Assembly: GCA_009667805.1 (NCBI GenBank)
Contig: CM019067.1
Location: forward strand, 68,342,997 to 68,406,996
Direction of reading: 5' to 3'
Source: Leptobrachium leishanense
Taxonomy: Eukaryota > Chordata > Amphibia > Anura > Megophryidae
DNA length: 64,000 nt
The notes below the pieces were generated by a model, which worked only from the letters and a program-made list of their open reading frames with translations, made no database searches and was not told the origin of the DNA. Of the stretch, positions 33,546 to 45,427 are shown one piece after another. How positions within the stretch are numbered: the first letter of the stretch is position 1; the number at the start of each line of letters is the position of its first letter. A program made the translations under genes and the position numbers.

Positions 33546-34833
33546 TATAGAAAAAAGAAAAGCCACTATAGGATGGATATGTTGTGAGTTTGCAAAATCA
33601 CTTAAAAATAGCAATTATTCAAAAAGAATCTACACTCGCCCCTTATTGCACAGAGGACGCATGAATGGTCCACCATTGACAGATTCATAATATATCATTA
33701 TTATATGTATACGTCATGTCCTGCCAGAATGCTGTAACTAAAAATATTTTTGAAAACATTAAAAAAGTGCGTGTGTTTTTTTTTCACATTTTAAAGTTGG
33801 GGGGTGCCAAATATAGGATCCGCCCCGGGTGCCAAATGTTCTAGGTACGCCCCTGCATTGATCTGATGTGGACATCAGCTGAAAATACAAACCGCTAAAA
33901 TGAACAGACACCTTCAGTCCCATGTGGATAAATGGTTAAACATAACATTCCAGACATTATTCACATATCCAAAGACAAGGACCATCTAAAGAATTCACAC
34001 TTATGGTATGTTGTTTTGGTGTCACAAAGCGGCCCACGTCGGCCAGCTCCTTGGATGGTTTGGGTCCATTATAAAATGGCCTTGTTTTAATTTTACCTCC
34101 TCTTCTGCTCCATTAGACAGGTTCATCCCCCCTGGAAATGATTGGGTGTTTTATATATGTTTATGAAATGTATCCTGTATCATTTTTGTGAGTATGAACA
34201 CACAGTGTCCCATGTATGACTGTTGCGGCAGTATGTAAGTGCTTTTATTTTATAGGGATTATATATTTGTCCCTGTGCTACTGTGCCAATAATCCCATAG
34301 AATTTGAGGTCAAATGAATATAGTATATAGTTATGAATCCATTAACCAGACGACATGGAGAGGTGGCACTCTCTTTGGTGCTCATTTGCCAATCCGATTA
34401 ATGACACATAAACTCATTAAACCTTTCATATCTATCACCTTTCTTTCTTTGCGTGTGCGCACCAGTCCAAAGAATGTTACAATGTAATCACTGTTACTGA
34501 CCAAAGTTGATTATGTTAGTAAAGCTTTTGCGTTGACAGACATCTGATTGGCTGAGTGCATGCTAGTCACTGACGAGGAAGAAGTGATGGTGACACCGAC
34601 ATTGTCAACCCGAAAGATAAGGGGGTATGACTAAATATGAGTATTAACCCACTTTTTGATAAAAAAACAAGGGGGTCATGGGTGTTAACAAGGGGTTAAT
34701 AATTAACCCTATAATTTTCTATAAACCATTTTATAAAGTTTAAAGTGGTCTTTAAATATGGCTCCAATGCCCACATCTGCCTAGTCTAATATACCTCACA
34801 AGGTGGAAAGCCTGCCCAGAGGGCAGTCTATTG
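33546..34833. other. Non-coding, nothing recognised
   Basis: Near 33800-33860 the phrase GGTGCCAAAT occurs twice, then TACGCCCCTG, possibly an old MITE end. TTAA-rich sequence lies at 34640-34720. Confidence 0.5.
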
Positions 34834-35284
34834 TGGATATACTGCCTCAGCTCATGGATATACTGCCCCAGCTCGTGGATATATGCCCCAGCTCGTGGAT
34901 ATATGCCCCAGCTCGTGGATATATGCCCCAGCTCGTGGATATACTGCCCCAGCACGTGGATATACTGCCCCAGCACGTGGATATATGCCCCAGCACGTGG
35001 ATATACTGCCCCAGCACGTGGATATATGCCCCAGCACGTGGATATACTGCCCCAGCTTGTGGATATACTGCCCCAGCTCGTGGATATACTGCCCCAGCAC
35101 GTGGATATACTGACCAAGCTCGTGGATATTGCCCCAGCACGTGGATACTGCCCCAGCACGTGGATACTGCCCCAGCTCGTGGATACTGCCACAGCACGTG
35201 GATACTGCCCCAGCTCATGGATATTTGCCCCCCACCTCTCGGATATTTGCCCCCCACCTCTCATGGCTATATGCCCCCCAGCTC
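34834..35284. repeat. Minisatellite, 19-21-bp unit
   Basis: The unit GTGGATATACTGCCCCAGCA and its shorter forms (TGGATATATGCCCCAGCTCG, TGGATACTGCCCCAGCACG) repeats about 19 times. Units of 19, 20 and 21 bp mix, and the last part changes to ATATTTGCCCCCCACCTCTC. It makes long open frames in several phases on both strands, which are not genes. Confidence 0.95.
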
Positions 35285-35299
35285 AGACCCCAGACCAGA

Positions 35300-35797
35300 C
35301 ATGGGGCGGCTGTTCGAATGCTCTATCGGCATTCAGACAGCCGCCCCATGAGCTCCTCATACTTACCTTCCCGAGCGGCGAAGTGAAAGTTTCCCCGCTT
35401 CCGGTCGTTGAAGGACCCAAGCCGCGGTCACGTGACCGCGGCTTGGGTCCTTCAAAGAGCGGAAGCGAGGGAACTTTCCTTCGCCACTCGGGGATGGATG
35501 CGCGCGGCAGCCGGGTAGAGGCTGCGAGCGCAGCCTCTACCCGGCTGCCGTGCGCATCCAACCCCCGAGCGGCGGAGGGAACTTTCCCTTCGCCGCTCGG
35601 GGGTTGGGTGCGCGCGGCAGCCGAGTAGAGGCTGCGAGCACAGCCTCTACCCGGCTGCTGTGTGCATCTTGTAACCGCCGCGGCGAGCGCACAGCCGGCT
35701 CGTGCCGCTGCAGTTGCATGCGCGCGCAACCAACCGCCGCTGGTTGCACGCGCATGAGCAGAGTAAGGCTTGGCGACGGACACGCCAAGCCTTACTC
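35300..35797. repeat. Array of seven long hairpins
   Basis: Successive inverted repeats lie at 35300-35350, 35408-35455 (48-bp perfect palindrome, with imperfect arms extending to about 35380-35484), 35506-35549 (20-bp arms, 4-nt loop), 35562-35603, 35617-35658, 35717-35756 and 35761-35797. They follow the minisatellite directly. CpG density is high. The frames across them are by-products of palindromic composition. Confidence 0.9.
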
Positions 35798-36469
35798 AAT
35801 TATATTATAGATACTTGATATTGCACTTCTCTTTTGCCAAATCTTTATGAGCGGATACGTATTGGATTTTTTCCAGGTGGTTTTCCTCGTTTTGAGGCAC
35901 ATCCCTTGACTGTACAACTAGTGATGTTCCTGATAATACCCAGTCAGTCGCTGCTAATGCGCTCGTTTCCATAGCTGATCAGAACATATTTTATGATTGT
36001 TGTTGGGTGACCTCCTGTATTGACTGGACGTGCTTGTTTTAAATTCCTCAGTGCTCACACTATGTAATATGTTGCATACCCAGGTCTGTCTCTGGGTTAC
36101 TTAATGTAGCTAGTGAATATTGATTGTCTGCTTCATTAAAACCAATTGAACTTCTGAAACCTGCAGATCGATCGCAGCTGGATGGAGATTGCCTTTCATA
36201 AACATTAAAACAATACTGTTTATTATTTATTATTAAAATGATCAGGTATTGATCTCCTTTTCATCGTAGTTATGGTTGATCCTGACAGCTTTACCTTTAC
36301 GCTGTTTAATTAAAATCATAACTTTACTTGAGATGTTTCAGGAAAATGTTTAGAATTACAATATGAACCATCATACGTATAATGAACGTGTATGGAAAAA
36401 AGGACACCGACGAATAGAACTGTAATAATGTTATTCTGTTCAGACTGAAGGTTCCTTTTAAAACAAGAA
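35798..36469. other. Non-coding, nothing recognised
   Basis: No structure or family found. Confidence 0.5.
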
Positions 36470-37208
36470 GGGCTAAATTACCATCTTCACACAAAAATCC
36501 TCGCGCAAAGCGAAAGTCTTTGCGCCAAGCGATAAAGTTTTGCGCGTGCAAATCACCGCTGGAATTATAATCCTCGTGCCGTTTTTCTTCCGCCAATCAA
36601 TTGTGCGCGCAAACAGGACGCGCCCAAATGCAGGTGCAGTACCGTCTCGCGCAAAAATCTTTGCACGCGCAGTCTTTTTTCGGGATTCAGCCAATCAGAA
36701 TTAAGAACCACACCTGTTTCACATTAACAAATTGCGTCTGCCACTGTCAATCCGAGCATATATGCTGCAGCAATAATACATGCACACACACACTTCATCC
36801 ATTGTATTGGTTTGGTATGATTTGAATGGGCCACTGTGCTTTGGTGCATTCCTTTTTATTGGGTTGGATATTTGGGGTTAGCCAGGTTGTTCAGATTTGC
36901 CATTAGCACCAGCTTTTTAGGAGTTGCTAAAATTATGTGCGATAATGCCATGCACTAATTACCACAAAATAGATTGTAATACCATACTCGTACCAGCGCA
37001 CATTCGCATTTGCACTCACAAAGTTAAGTATAGGACGTGCAAAGTACAGTAAGCTTGTGCATGGTTCGCGCAGGTTCACACGCGGTAGACGATTGCGGTT
37101 GCTGTGCTGACTATGTAATACGGGATTCGGCGCAAATGGGTTTTACCCCACGTGTTAATGATTATTTGCGCCGGCGCAAACGTTTACGTCAAGATTGTAA
37201 TTTAGCCC
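36470..37208. mobile_element. GCGC-rich TIR element, copy H3
   Basis: GGGCTAAATTACCATCTT faces AAGATTGTAATTTAGCCC. Flanks are GAA and AAA, an imperfect 3-bp duplication. The interior follows H1 in direct orientation, including CCAATCAGAATTAAGAACC. Confidence 0.8.
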
Positions 37209-38506
37209 AAAAGGTTTTAGGATCTCATTCCTATGTTGCAATAAAAGGGAGCCAGCAAGGGAAAAATCAGCGCTAGTCAATTTTCCCCGTACCGAACCTG
37301 TTACGACCCATCCACTGTATTAGTGGCTGGCCTTGGAAGAATAGGGAGACAGATATTGGCAGCAACACTGCATAGGAGTCTGTGGAGTCCATTGTGACCC
37401 TGCTGTAAGCTCCGCATGAACTTGCACTAATAGTAAGTGCTGAGGGACACTGGGAACTATTTGTTTCCAGTTCTGCTGCTCGCAGAGAGAGGAGGTGACA
37501 GATCACACAGCATGGCACCATCTGCTGGCCAAATAGCGTTACTACATCTCTATAATACTGCTTGGCCTCCATGTTTCCTTGAAGGATAAACGGATCTCCA
37601 AACTGTTTACACTGGTTTAGCACCTCAGCATCTAACATTTCAGTAGCACATTCTGGAGTACATTTCCAAATGAATTTTCATTTGTAATAAATTGAATTTC
37701 TTTGCATTGCTCCAAAATTAGACCATGTCGACCGTACTCAATAGCGGGGCGCCAGCAGGTGCCTTTGAAGACGGAGTATACCCGATCGTGGCAGTGAAGG
37801 GGTTAATTGTAAAAGATATTGCAGCAGTGTAATAATTTTGATTGGCAAAAATGACACAGAATGTAATGCGTTAACTAGTATTGCTGGAAACAAAAGGAAA
37901 ATAAATAGGAGGTTATCTGTTCACCGGGAAGCTGCAGTTACACCGTGCTACTCTGTGACAACATAATTCATAGTATTTCAGGAAATTATATTTATAAAGA
38001 AAATGCCCCTCCTGAGAGCACAGATGACACTTCCATTGTCAACCTGTTATAGAAATTACACTGTCAGTGACAAGTAAGACCTAGACAGAAAAACATCCTT
38101 ACCCGTTCTTTATTTAACGGTCTTGGCATCTGGCATCACTTCCTCCCTTTCTCTCTATTATACCCCTTCTCACATCTCTCTGCTGTCACATCGTTCCCTC
38201 CCTTCTCCTCCTTCCTGTTCTTTTTCTGGCTTTATATGTGATTCTATCTCTATCTGGCCATTTTCTTATTCACAAATGTCTGCCGTGACACATGGAAAAG
38301 GAAGCAGTGATTGAATAATCACAGGTAATGCAATGGTCTATGGGTTATATAGTTTCTGCCCTCAAGCTGCTGTTGGGCAGCATAATAAATAATACATTAT
38401 TTGTCATCTTGAGATAGGAAAAGAATTATTGAAGCTGTAGTGCAACCCTCGAAGGGACACAGACTGACCCCCCCCAAAGATTGATGGTGATGCACAGTTG
38501 TACCAT
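37209..38506. other. Non-coding, nothing recognised
   Basis: The phrase ACACTGGGAACTATTTGTT at about 37449 recurs at about 62139, so part of this is an unclassified repeat. A 121-codon minus frame at 37273-37638 has no recognised motif. Confidence 0.45.
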
Positions 38507-38700
38507 AGCTTCATTATTATTGTTACCATCATTTATATAGCACCAACAGTTTCCGCAGCTCTTTACAATAAAGATCGAGGAACTAAACAAAAAAAATGAC
38601 AAACGAACAGTTACATTTACACGTTTTTATAAAGCGCTAACAAGTTCTGTAGCGCTGTACAGTGGGAGGTAGAATAACAAATATACATACAGGTTCAGCT
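38507..38700 (-). repeat. Two L2 3' ends in tandem
   Basis: ATATAGCACCAACAGTTTCC at 38535 and ATAAAGCGCTAACAAGTTCT at 38629 are two divergent versions of the L2 tail, both inverted. Confidence 0.65.
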
Positions 38701-38748
38701 CGCAGTACAGTAGGAGAGGACCCTGCTCAAGAGTTAATCTAAAACATA

Positions 38749-39944
38749 CAGGGTTATTCAAAGAGATCCGAATGGCTGCCCAAAGGGAACCGAATGCTGA
38801 AAATCAGCGTTCGGCTACCTTTCTTGGCCATTCAGCTATTCAGAGAGCAGGCAATTCCCCAAATGTTGGCGAATTGCCTGCACATACGGTGCCTGTTCGA
38901 GGGCAGTGAAATCCTCATAGAGAAGCAATGCTTCGGCTATTCGGAGAACACAAACCAGCAATGAAAAGTTGCTGAATTGCCCTGCCATTCGGTGGTTTAA
39001 GGCTAGGGTCAAACGAACGCATTATTCGCAGCGACCGTCAAAAAGTGCGTCCGAACGCATTGATGTATTTTTTCACGGAATGCGCGAAAACGGTCATACG
39101 ATGCGCATTTTCGTGCGTGATTTGTTACGGATCGTCAATAAACCACTTTTTGCATCTGGACGTTATGTAGGCCGGACATTAGCAGCGTCTGACATCTCCT
39201 AATCACGCAAACACGCCTCTAGCAGACGCAGCGCACTCTGTACGTCAGTACTAGCGGTTCTACGTTCTCAAAAAAATGCGTTCATTTTCCACTTACGTTG
39301 TGCGGCCGGACTTTCGTGCGGCCGTACTTTATATATTGGCCGTCATTGCCCGTCATTTGCTCTAATAAACCGTTCATTATAATATTCTGCAGTAAAAAGT
39401 CTCTTTATTTTTAGATTTTTTAGGACCTTTTCGGCATTTTCTGGGATTTTTTAGCAAACATTTTTTTTCTGTTCTTTTATTTAAATCGTTTTTCTTTTTT
39501 CTGTAACAGCCCTTTTTATTATCATTCATTGGATCTTATATGTAAATTTCAGACATTTTCGCTCAGTAGTTTATTTGCAAACAGCATTTCACTTTTCAAA
39601 CATTCAAGCGTACTGTTTTTTTTTTCTTCACCTCCTTCGTCTGTGGTGTCGGGTTTTTTCGGCGGCTGCTCTGCGCTGTGATCGGCTCCTGCTCGGGTTT
39701 CTACGGCGTCCTCGGCGGGGTTATTCCAGATGTTTTTGCGAGTTGTCAGTGTGCGTTCACCCTCATTTTGCGGTGACTGTTCGTCAGGTTTGCGGCGGCT
39801 TTTCCCTGCACTAGGACGGTCCTGTGGTGCTTGCTGAATACACCGCAGGGTCGCCGAAATGGGATTGCCAAATCGCACCGAATTGAAGAGAAAGAAAAGT
39901 CACTGAACGTGCGGTGACTTTTCGATTCTCTTTGAATAACCCTG
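38749..39944. mobile_element. Family A copy A4, TSD ATA
   Basis: Complete ends bounded by ATA on both sides (38746-38748 and 39945-39947). A K-family MITE replaces about 70 bp of its interior. Confidence 0.9.
39001..39363. mobile_element. TTAA-site MITE, copy K2, right end lost
   Basis: GGCTAGGGTCAAACGAACGC follows TTAA at 38997-39000. The interior shares GCAGCGCACTCTGT and CTAGCGG with K1. The right terminus is missing, and family A resumes further on than expected, so a deletion accompanied or followed insertion. Confidence 0.7.
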
Positions 39945-40339
39945 ATAGTATCCAGAGAGAGACTTAAACCCCAGAAGACACACATAAAGATATGGAAACC
40001 CCCTTTTGTTTTACTTATGAGATCACTAGAACTTTAGTTTTTGGTTTCTTTGAGATATATGTGTATATTAGTGGTTATGGTTGTATTATTCATTATAGAT
40101 TTTCATCATAGATATGTTGATATATTTATGTAAAAATGGTTACTGTAACCTTTTACTGACGCTGTCAAGCACCCTATAAGGAGACATGTAATGCTAATCC
40201 ATTCATTGCCAGGCTGACATGTGACTTGATAATGTGACAAAATGCCTGATTTTGAAGCTTTGAACATCAAGATGACACCACTGGATTTAGTGACAAAAAG
40301 GAACAGGATTCAATGAAGAAAGGAAAGATGACCAGGCAC
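39945..40339. other. Non-coding gap
   Basis: AT-rich; nothing recognised. Confidence 0.4.
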
Positions 40340-40470
40340 TCACTTCTGCTTTGGAACAATTTATTGTAGGGGTTAGCAACGTTTCGGCAATCTTTCTCAA
40401 TGATACTGAGTTTGAAAAAGCCTACTGCACCAGCTGAAATACTGCTAAGCCCTACAATAAACTGATCACA
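40340..40470. repeat. Two Penelope-like 3' ends, head to head
   Basis: On the minus strand GCCGAAACGTTGCTAACCCC then TACAATAAATTG ends at about 40358. On the plus strand GCTGAAATACTGCTAAGCCC then TACAATAAACTG ends at about 40468. Both resemble a Penelope-like terminus with a decayed hammerhead core; neither has a full CUGANGA. Confidence 0.5.
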
Positions 40471-40648
40471 AGCACAAATGGAGTACATGATTGTAACCGA
40501 CGCTCCCTCCATCTTTGTACCCATCTTTGCCAACATTATACACAGCCCCTGTGCCTGTTGGAGAAGTGTGGATGCAGCCTCTTGCCAAGGGACTGTGCAC
40601 CAATGTGGCAAAGCCAACTCTAACAGACAATGGGCATACCAGAGTTAA

Positions 40649-41123
40649 TGTCATTATATGTATTGTTATCTTAAAACTGATTGTATTGTAGGAGTTTAGT
40701 TTGTGTAAGTAAGCTAATGTAGACCTATTGTTCTTGCTGTCTGTGTGGTTGTTTGATGTTGTTTATTTGCTATTTTTGTCTGTTCTAACTGATAAGATGT
40801 CTGTATCTCCTTAAGTGATTTTAATTTCCCTTTGTGTACACAGTGTGCGGTGTGAATTATGTAATTTTACTTCCCCGTCCCTGTTTCCCATATAACTGGT
40901 CCCCATTTCGGAATAAAGATCATTATTCTTCCCTGCACTAAGTCTTGTCTGGTGTTTGGGGAGAGACACCTAGAATTATACAGCACTTCCTCAAGTTCTG
41001 GCTGAGAGTCGTGAGAAGGAAAGCTGCTGCGGAACTGCCTGACTGGAGATAAGGGTTGGACACTGTAACAGGTTCTGGTCTGGTCCTCAAGGCAGAGACC
41101 AGTCAAACCCAGTTGCTCTTACA
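40649..41123 (+). repeat. Retroviral LTR, 475 bp
   Basis: The stretch begins TGTCATTATATG and ends GCTCTTACA, with TATAA and AATAAA inside. A primer-binding-site-like TGGTGGC follows. No partner LTR or pol is seen in the window, so it is a truncated provirus or a solo-like remnant with leader. Confidence 0.6.
40891..40917 (+). promoter_or_regulatory. TATA box and AATAAA of this LTR
   Basis: TATAA at 40891-40895 and AATAAA at 40912-40917 are only about 20 bp apart. The minus-strand retrovirus LTR has a similarly compact layout. Confidence 0.55.
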
Positions 41124-41126
41124 ATC

Positions 41127-41144
41127 TGGTGGCAAGCGGTGGGA
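41127..41144 (+). promoter_or_regulatory. Primer-binding-site-like sequence
   Basis: TGGTGGCAAGCGGTGGGA starts 3 nt after the LTR. I cannot assign the tRNA. Confidence 0.5.
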
Positions 41145-41813
41145 TTTCCTTTCTCTAAACTGCAGCAGAGATACATGAGGAACAGGCACAGAGGTATAGT
41201 GTCGGCAAGTGTGCCAAGGAGGATGATGGCACAAAGATGGAGGAACTTTTGATTACAGTGGTCCCCTTTCCTTTTTTCAAAAAATTCTGTGAAGTCAACA
41301 GCCATCCCGGCACCCAGGAGCCCAATCAGTCTGCATAAATCTGTATTTGACTTTTGATTGCAGAACCCTTTTGTTGTTGCATAGACCATAAGATACAGTG
41401 ACTGAATGTGAGGATATACCCAGGAATTCCATCTACCTGGGCAAGGCTCGAAACTAAAAACCTTCCCATCAAAATGAAGATTAAATAGGGGTCTCCTTTT
41501 CTTTCTCCACCAAGCTTGGGTAGAGGTGAAGGGTATTTATAACATGTTAGGTATCAGAAAATTAGTGAGTATATGGTTGGCTTTATCAGGAAAGGGCACA
41601 ACCGGAAATGTTAAAAAGCATGCAGATCGTGTAATAAAAGGTATGTATATAAGGGTACTCCATTTCCCATGAATGTAAACTTTCAGCTGTTCACGTAGGA
41701 ATCCAGCCTTCTGACTATTTGTGTTATATATGTAATTATATATTATAGTAACATTATAGGAGACATTATAATTATGTAGATTTATATCGCTTCTTCTTGT
41801 CTTCCCATTGCAG
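41145..41813. other. Leader-like and intronic sequence
   Basis: The first 250 bp or so may be retroviral leader. Nothing coding is recognised. The end is the polypyrimidine tract of the candidate exon. Confidence 0.45.
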
Positions 41814-41867
41814 GACCCACGTTTTGCTCTGGAGTTGGCTTCACTCGTTAGAAAGAAGCAAACAGAG
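41814..41867 (+). CDS. Candidate host exon, 18 codons
   Basis: CTTCTTGTCTTCCCATTGCAG ending at 41813, minus its first base, is a near-ideal acceptor tract. The 54 bp after it end in GAG/gttagt, a good donor. The length is a multiple of three and one frame reads DPRFALELASLVRKKQTE without a stop. It is not part of any repeat I can identify, unlike most of the window. I cannot name the gene. Short internal exons of this kind are common in vertebrate genes with long introns. The alternative is chance. Confidence 0.45.
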
Positions 41868-42235
41868 GTTAGTTGGATGCATGCACAACAATGTGTCTTT
41901 ATAAATACTTTTCACTACATTCCAGTTAATGCATGAGCTTCGTATCATTGTAACATTCTTAAATTTGAAATAGACTGATAATCATGTCCATAGTGATCTG
42001 ACTTTTTACATTGTTTTAGATGTGTACAATATGTCATCTGACAGCTTTTATTATAACTTATAGCATAGTTTTAATAAAACACACTTTTTTTTATATGGAG
42101 ACTACACCATTGAGTGTGCACATCACATTCCATTATGGGACTAATCAATGATACATTAAATTATTCAATACTGGAGGGACTGGAGGAAGGAACTGCAAGG
42201 CCCAATTTTACTCTGGGTAAACGCACGTCTATATC
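41868..42235. other. Gap before the L2 frame
   Basis: The L2 5' UTR probably begins within this interval, but I see no clear boundary or target duplication. Confidence 0.4.
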
Positions 42236-45200
42236 ATGCTTTCTCTCACGCTTCTGCTCTTTACTTCTACCTTTCTCCTTAAATGGAACTCCTGCCCCTC
42301 TACCACCGACCCCTACACAATCTGCATCTCTCCCTCCCTCCTCTCGTCCCACATGATGGCCTCACATGAGCTCCTTTGTTTCCTCAGAACATGGTCTCCC
42401 TCTAACTCTCGTGCTGCCAATCACTCCCACAAATCCCATTCCCACCTTCTCTTTCTCACCCTCCTGCTGTTACTCTATTCAGGTGACATATCTCCTAACC
42501 CTGGCCCCACAACACATCCAATACTTCACTCTCATCCTATCTCCATCGCACATAAATCACCTCCCTGCAAGCCCAGCAACCTCATTCCCATAATCCCTCA
42601 GCGCCTGTCCTCTTTCTCCTGCGCCCTCTGGAACGCTCGCTCTGTGTGCAACAAACTCACAGCAATCCATGACCTCTTCCTTTCAAACTCCTTCAACCTC
42701 CTAGCTTTAACTGAAACCTGGCTAACTCCCTCTGACACGGCCTCCGTTGCTGCTCTCTCACATGGAGGTCTACACTTGAGCCATACCCCCAGACCGGGTG
42801 AGAGACATGGTGGCGGGGTCGGAATCCTGCTCTCTCCCACCTGCACCTACCAGCATCTCCCTCCACCCCCATCCCTCTCCTTCTCCTCCTTCGAGACACA
42901 CTGCATCCGCCTGTTCTCTCCTCTGGCTCTCAGGGTGGCAGTCATCTACCGCCCACCGGGACCAACCTCCCAGTTCTTTGACCACTTTGCTACCTGGCTT
43001 GCTCACTTCCTGTCTTCTAATCTTCCATGCCTAATTCTCGGGGACTTCAACATTCCCATTGATGATCCTTCCGCCCCTGCTGCCTCCAAACTTCTTTCAC
43101 TCACGTCCTCCCTTGGACTCATACAATCCTCCCTCCTCCCTACCCACCGCGATGGTCACGCTATTGACCTGGTCTTTTCCAACCTCTGCTCCATTTCTGA
43201 GTTCAACTGTCGCCCTTTCCCCATCTCTGACCACCACCTTCTCTCTTTCAACCTATCTGGACTTCCTAAACACCCTGCTCCCCCACCCCACACACACACT
43301 CGCAGAAATCTACATGCTGTGGACCCCCATCAATTCTCCAACCTACTTCACCACCTCCCTCATACCTCATCCTTCACCTGCCCTGATGCTGCCACTAATC
43401 ACTACAACACTACTCTTATCTCTGCTCTAGACACTCTTGCTCCTCTTCGACTCTGTAAGGCCCCACGCCGCCAGCTTCAGCCCTGGCACACCCTCCAGAC
43501 ACGCTACCTGCAAAGATGCTCCCGCACTGCAGAGCGTGCCTGGAGGAAATCCCGCTCTGAAGCTGATTTTGTTCACTTCAAGTTTATTCTCCGGTCATAC
43601 ACCTCTGCCCTCCACTTGGCCAAACAATCCTTCTTCTCATCTCTTATATCTACGCTGTCCTCCAACCCTAAACGGCTCTGGTCCACCTTCAACACCCTCC
43701 TCTACCCACCTGCACCTCCCCCCACAGCTGCCTTCAGCGCTCAAGACCTGGCAGACTACTTCCTCAGTAAAACTCTAAATATCAGAAGCAACATCCCAAC
43801 ACAAGATAGTTATCTGCCACCTCCACTCCCAGAGGTCCCCTCTGCCACCCTCTGTCGCTTCCTCCCAGCCACTGAGGAGGAAGTCAATTCCTTATTGTCC
43901 TCCTCACATCTCACCACATGCCCGCTCGACCCCATTCCCTCACATCTAATTCCTCCCCTCTCCTCCTCCCTCACCCCTGCTCTCACACACATCTTCAACC
44001 TATCTCTCTCCACTGGCTCCTTTCCATCCGCCTTCAAACACGCGCTAGTTACCCCTTTACTAAAGAAACCATCCCTCGATCCCAACTCTCCATCCAACTA
44101 CCGCCCTGTATCCCTGCTTCCCTTCACATCAAAGCTCTTAGAAAAACTAGTCTTCAACCGCCTCTCCCTCTTCTTGTCCTCCAATTCCCTACTTGACCCC
44201 CTGCAATCTGGCTTCCGTCCCCTACACTCAACTGAAACTGCCCTCACCAAAGTCACCAACGACCTCCTAACTGCTAAAAAACACGGCCACTATTCTATTC
44301 TCATCCTGCTCGACCTCTCGGCTGCTTTTGACACTGTTGACCACCCCCTCCTTCTACAGACCCTCAACTCTCTGGGTCTCGGTGACACAGCACTCGCTTG
44401 GGTCGAATCCTATTTATCCAACAGGTCCTTCTGTGTGTCCTTTGCTGGAAACTCCTCCTCCTCATTGCCTCTATCTGTTGGTGTACCTCAAGGCTCCGTC
44501 CTTGGTCCTCTGCTCTTTTCCATCTACACCTCCTCCCTGGGCAAAATCATCAACAGCTTTGGCTTCAATTACCACCTCTACGCTGATGACACTCAGATCT
44601 ACCTCTCTATCCCTGATCTCTCTCCCCCTGTCCTTTCAAAAGTCAGTGACTGTTTATCTGGCATCTCCTCCTGGATGGCCTCCCACCACCTAAAGATCAA
44701 CATGTCAAAGACTGAACTCCTACTTATTCCTCCCTCCAATGCCTCCCCACCTCCTGACTTCTCTATCACGGTGGAGGGTATCACCATTTCCCCATCAAAC
44801 CAAGTTCGCTGTCTTGGAGTTACACTTGACTCTGCTCTTTCCTTCATCCCCCACATCAAGTCTCTTTCCTCCTCCTGCCGATACCAACTGCGTAATATTT
44901 CCCGAATTCGGCCATTTCTTACCGCTGTCACCACAAAACAACTCATACACGCCCTGGTAATCTCCCGACTCGACTATTGCAATAATCTCTTATCTGGCCT
45001 CCCTCTGTCCCGCCTCTCCCCCCTACAATCCATCCTGAACGCCTCCGCCAGGCTAATTCACCTCACCCGCTGCTCTGTCTCTGCCGCTCCCCTCTGCGAG
45101 TCCCTTCACTGGCTCCCCATCCACTGCAGAATTAAGTTCAAAATCCTTATCCTTACCTACAAAACCCTCACTAACTCAGCTCCCCACTACCTGTCCTCAC

Positions 45201-45427
45201 TAATCACCAAATACACCCCGGCCCGCTCCCTAAGGTCAAACAGTGACCTGCGACTAGCTTCTCCCCGCATCACCTCTTCCCATGATAGACTGCAGGATTT
45301 CTCACGCGCAGCCCCCACTCTCTGGAACGCTCTCCCTCGTACTGTCAGACTTTCACCTAACTTCTCTTCCTTCAAACGCTCCCTTAAAACGTTCCTATTT
45401 AGGGAAGCCTACCACCCAACTCACTGA
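42236..45427 (+). CDS. L2 ORF: AP endonuclease plus reverse transcriptase
   Basis: The 1063-codon frame has no stop. A leucine-rich hydrophobic run and [10 protein letters not shown] (residues 82-91) come first. The AP-type endonuclease follows: WNARS at 132-136, LTETWL at about 158-163, GDFN at 269-272, HAIDLVFS at 309-316 and SDHHLLSF at 331-338. RT motifs are [10 protein letters not shown] at 621-630, [12 protein letters not shown] at 692-703, [13 protein letters not shown] at 749-761 and YADD at 782-785. The C-terminus ends [10 protein letters not shown]. The enzyme would nick DNA and copy the L2 RNA at the nick. The start at 42236 is the first ATG of the open frame, and the authentic start may differ. 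All catalytic residues I know are present. Confidence 0.95.
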   Translation: MLSLTLLLFTSTFLLKWNSCPSTTDPYTICISPSLLSSHMMASHELLCFLRTWSPSNSRAANHSHKSHSHLLFLTLLLLLYSGDISPNPGPTTHPILHSHPISIAHKSPPCKPSNLIPIIPQRLSSFSCALWNARSVCNKLTAIHDLFLSNSFNLLALTETWLTPSDTASVAALSHGGLHLSHTPRPGERHGGGVGILLSPTCTYQHLPPPPSLSFSSFETHCIRLFSPLALRVAVIYRPPGPTSQFFDHFATWLAHFLSSNLPCLILGDFNIPIDDPSAPAASKLLSLTSSLGLIQSSLLPTHRDGHAIDLVFSNLCSISEFNCRPFPISDHHLLSFNLSGLPKHPAPPPHTHTRRNLHAVDPHQFSNLLHHLPHTSSFTCPDAATNHYNTTLISALDTLAPLRLCKAPRRQLQPWHTLQTRYLQRCSRTAERAWRKSRSEADFVHFKFILRSYTSALHLAKQSFFSSLISTLSSNPKRLWSTFNTLLYPPAPPPTAAFSAQDLADYFLSKTLNIRSNIPTQDSYLPPPLPEVPSATLCRFLPATEEEVNSLLSSSHLTTCPLDPIPSHLIPPLSSSLTPALTHIFNLSLSTGSFPSAFKHALVTPLLKKPSLDPNSPSNYRPVSLLPFTSKLLEKLVFNRLSLFLSSNSLLDPLQSGFRPLHSTETALTKVTNDLLTAKKHGHYSILILLDLSAAFDTVDHPLLLQTLNSLGLGDTALAWVESYLSNRSFCVSFAGNSSSSLPLSVGVPQGSVLGPLLFSIYTSSLGKIINSFGFNYHLYADDTQIYLSIPDLSPPVLSKVSDCLSGISSWMASHHLKINMSKTELLLIPPSNASPPPDFSITVEGITISPSNQVRCLGVTLDSALSFIPHIKSLSSSCRYQLRNISRIRPFLTAVTTKQLIHALVISRLDYCNNLLSGLPLSRLSPLQSILNASARLIHLTRCSVSAAPLCESLHWLPIHCRIKFKILILTYKTLTNSAPHYLSSLITKYTPARSLRSNSDLRLASPRITSSHDRLQDFSRAAPTLWNALPRTVRLSPNFSSFKRSLKTFLFREAYHPTH
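42479..42508 (+). other. 2A-like peptide motif in the L2 N-terminus
   Basis: [10 protein letters not shown] follows a leucine run (LLLLLY). The NPGP end and preceding D-I resemble ribosome-skipping 2A sequences, which have been reported at N-termini of some CR1/L2-group LINEs. The usual glutamate is a serine here, so skipping may be weak or absent. Confidence 0.5.

Noticed and set aside
34803..35628. Long open frames (up to 265 codons) over the minisatellite and hairpin array
   Set aside because: The unit is 19-21 bp without stops, and palindromes keep both strands open. Frames exist in several phases at once, with no protein motif.
40371..40412. Hammerhead ribozyme on the minus strand
   Set aside because: The core reads TTGAGAA instead of CUGANGA, two conserved bases changed. 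Kept only as a Penelope-like terminus.
42598..42846. Minus-strand frames antisense to the L2 ORF
   Set aside because: They are shadows of a CT-rich coding strand and match no family.
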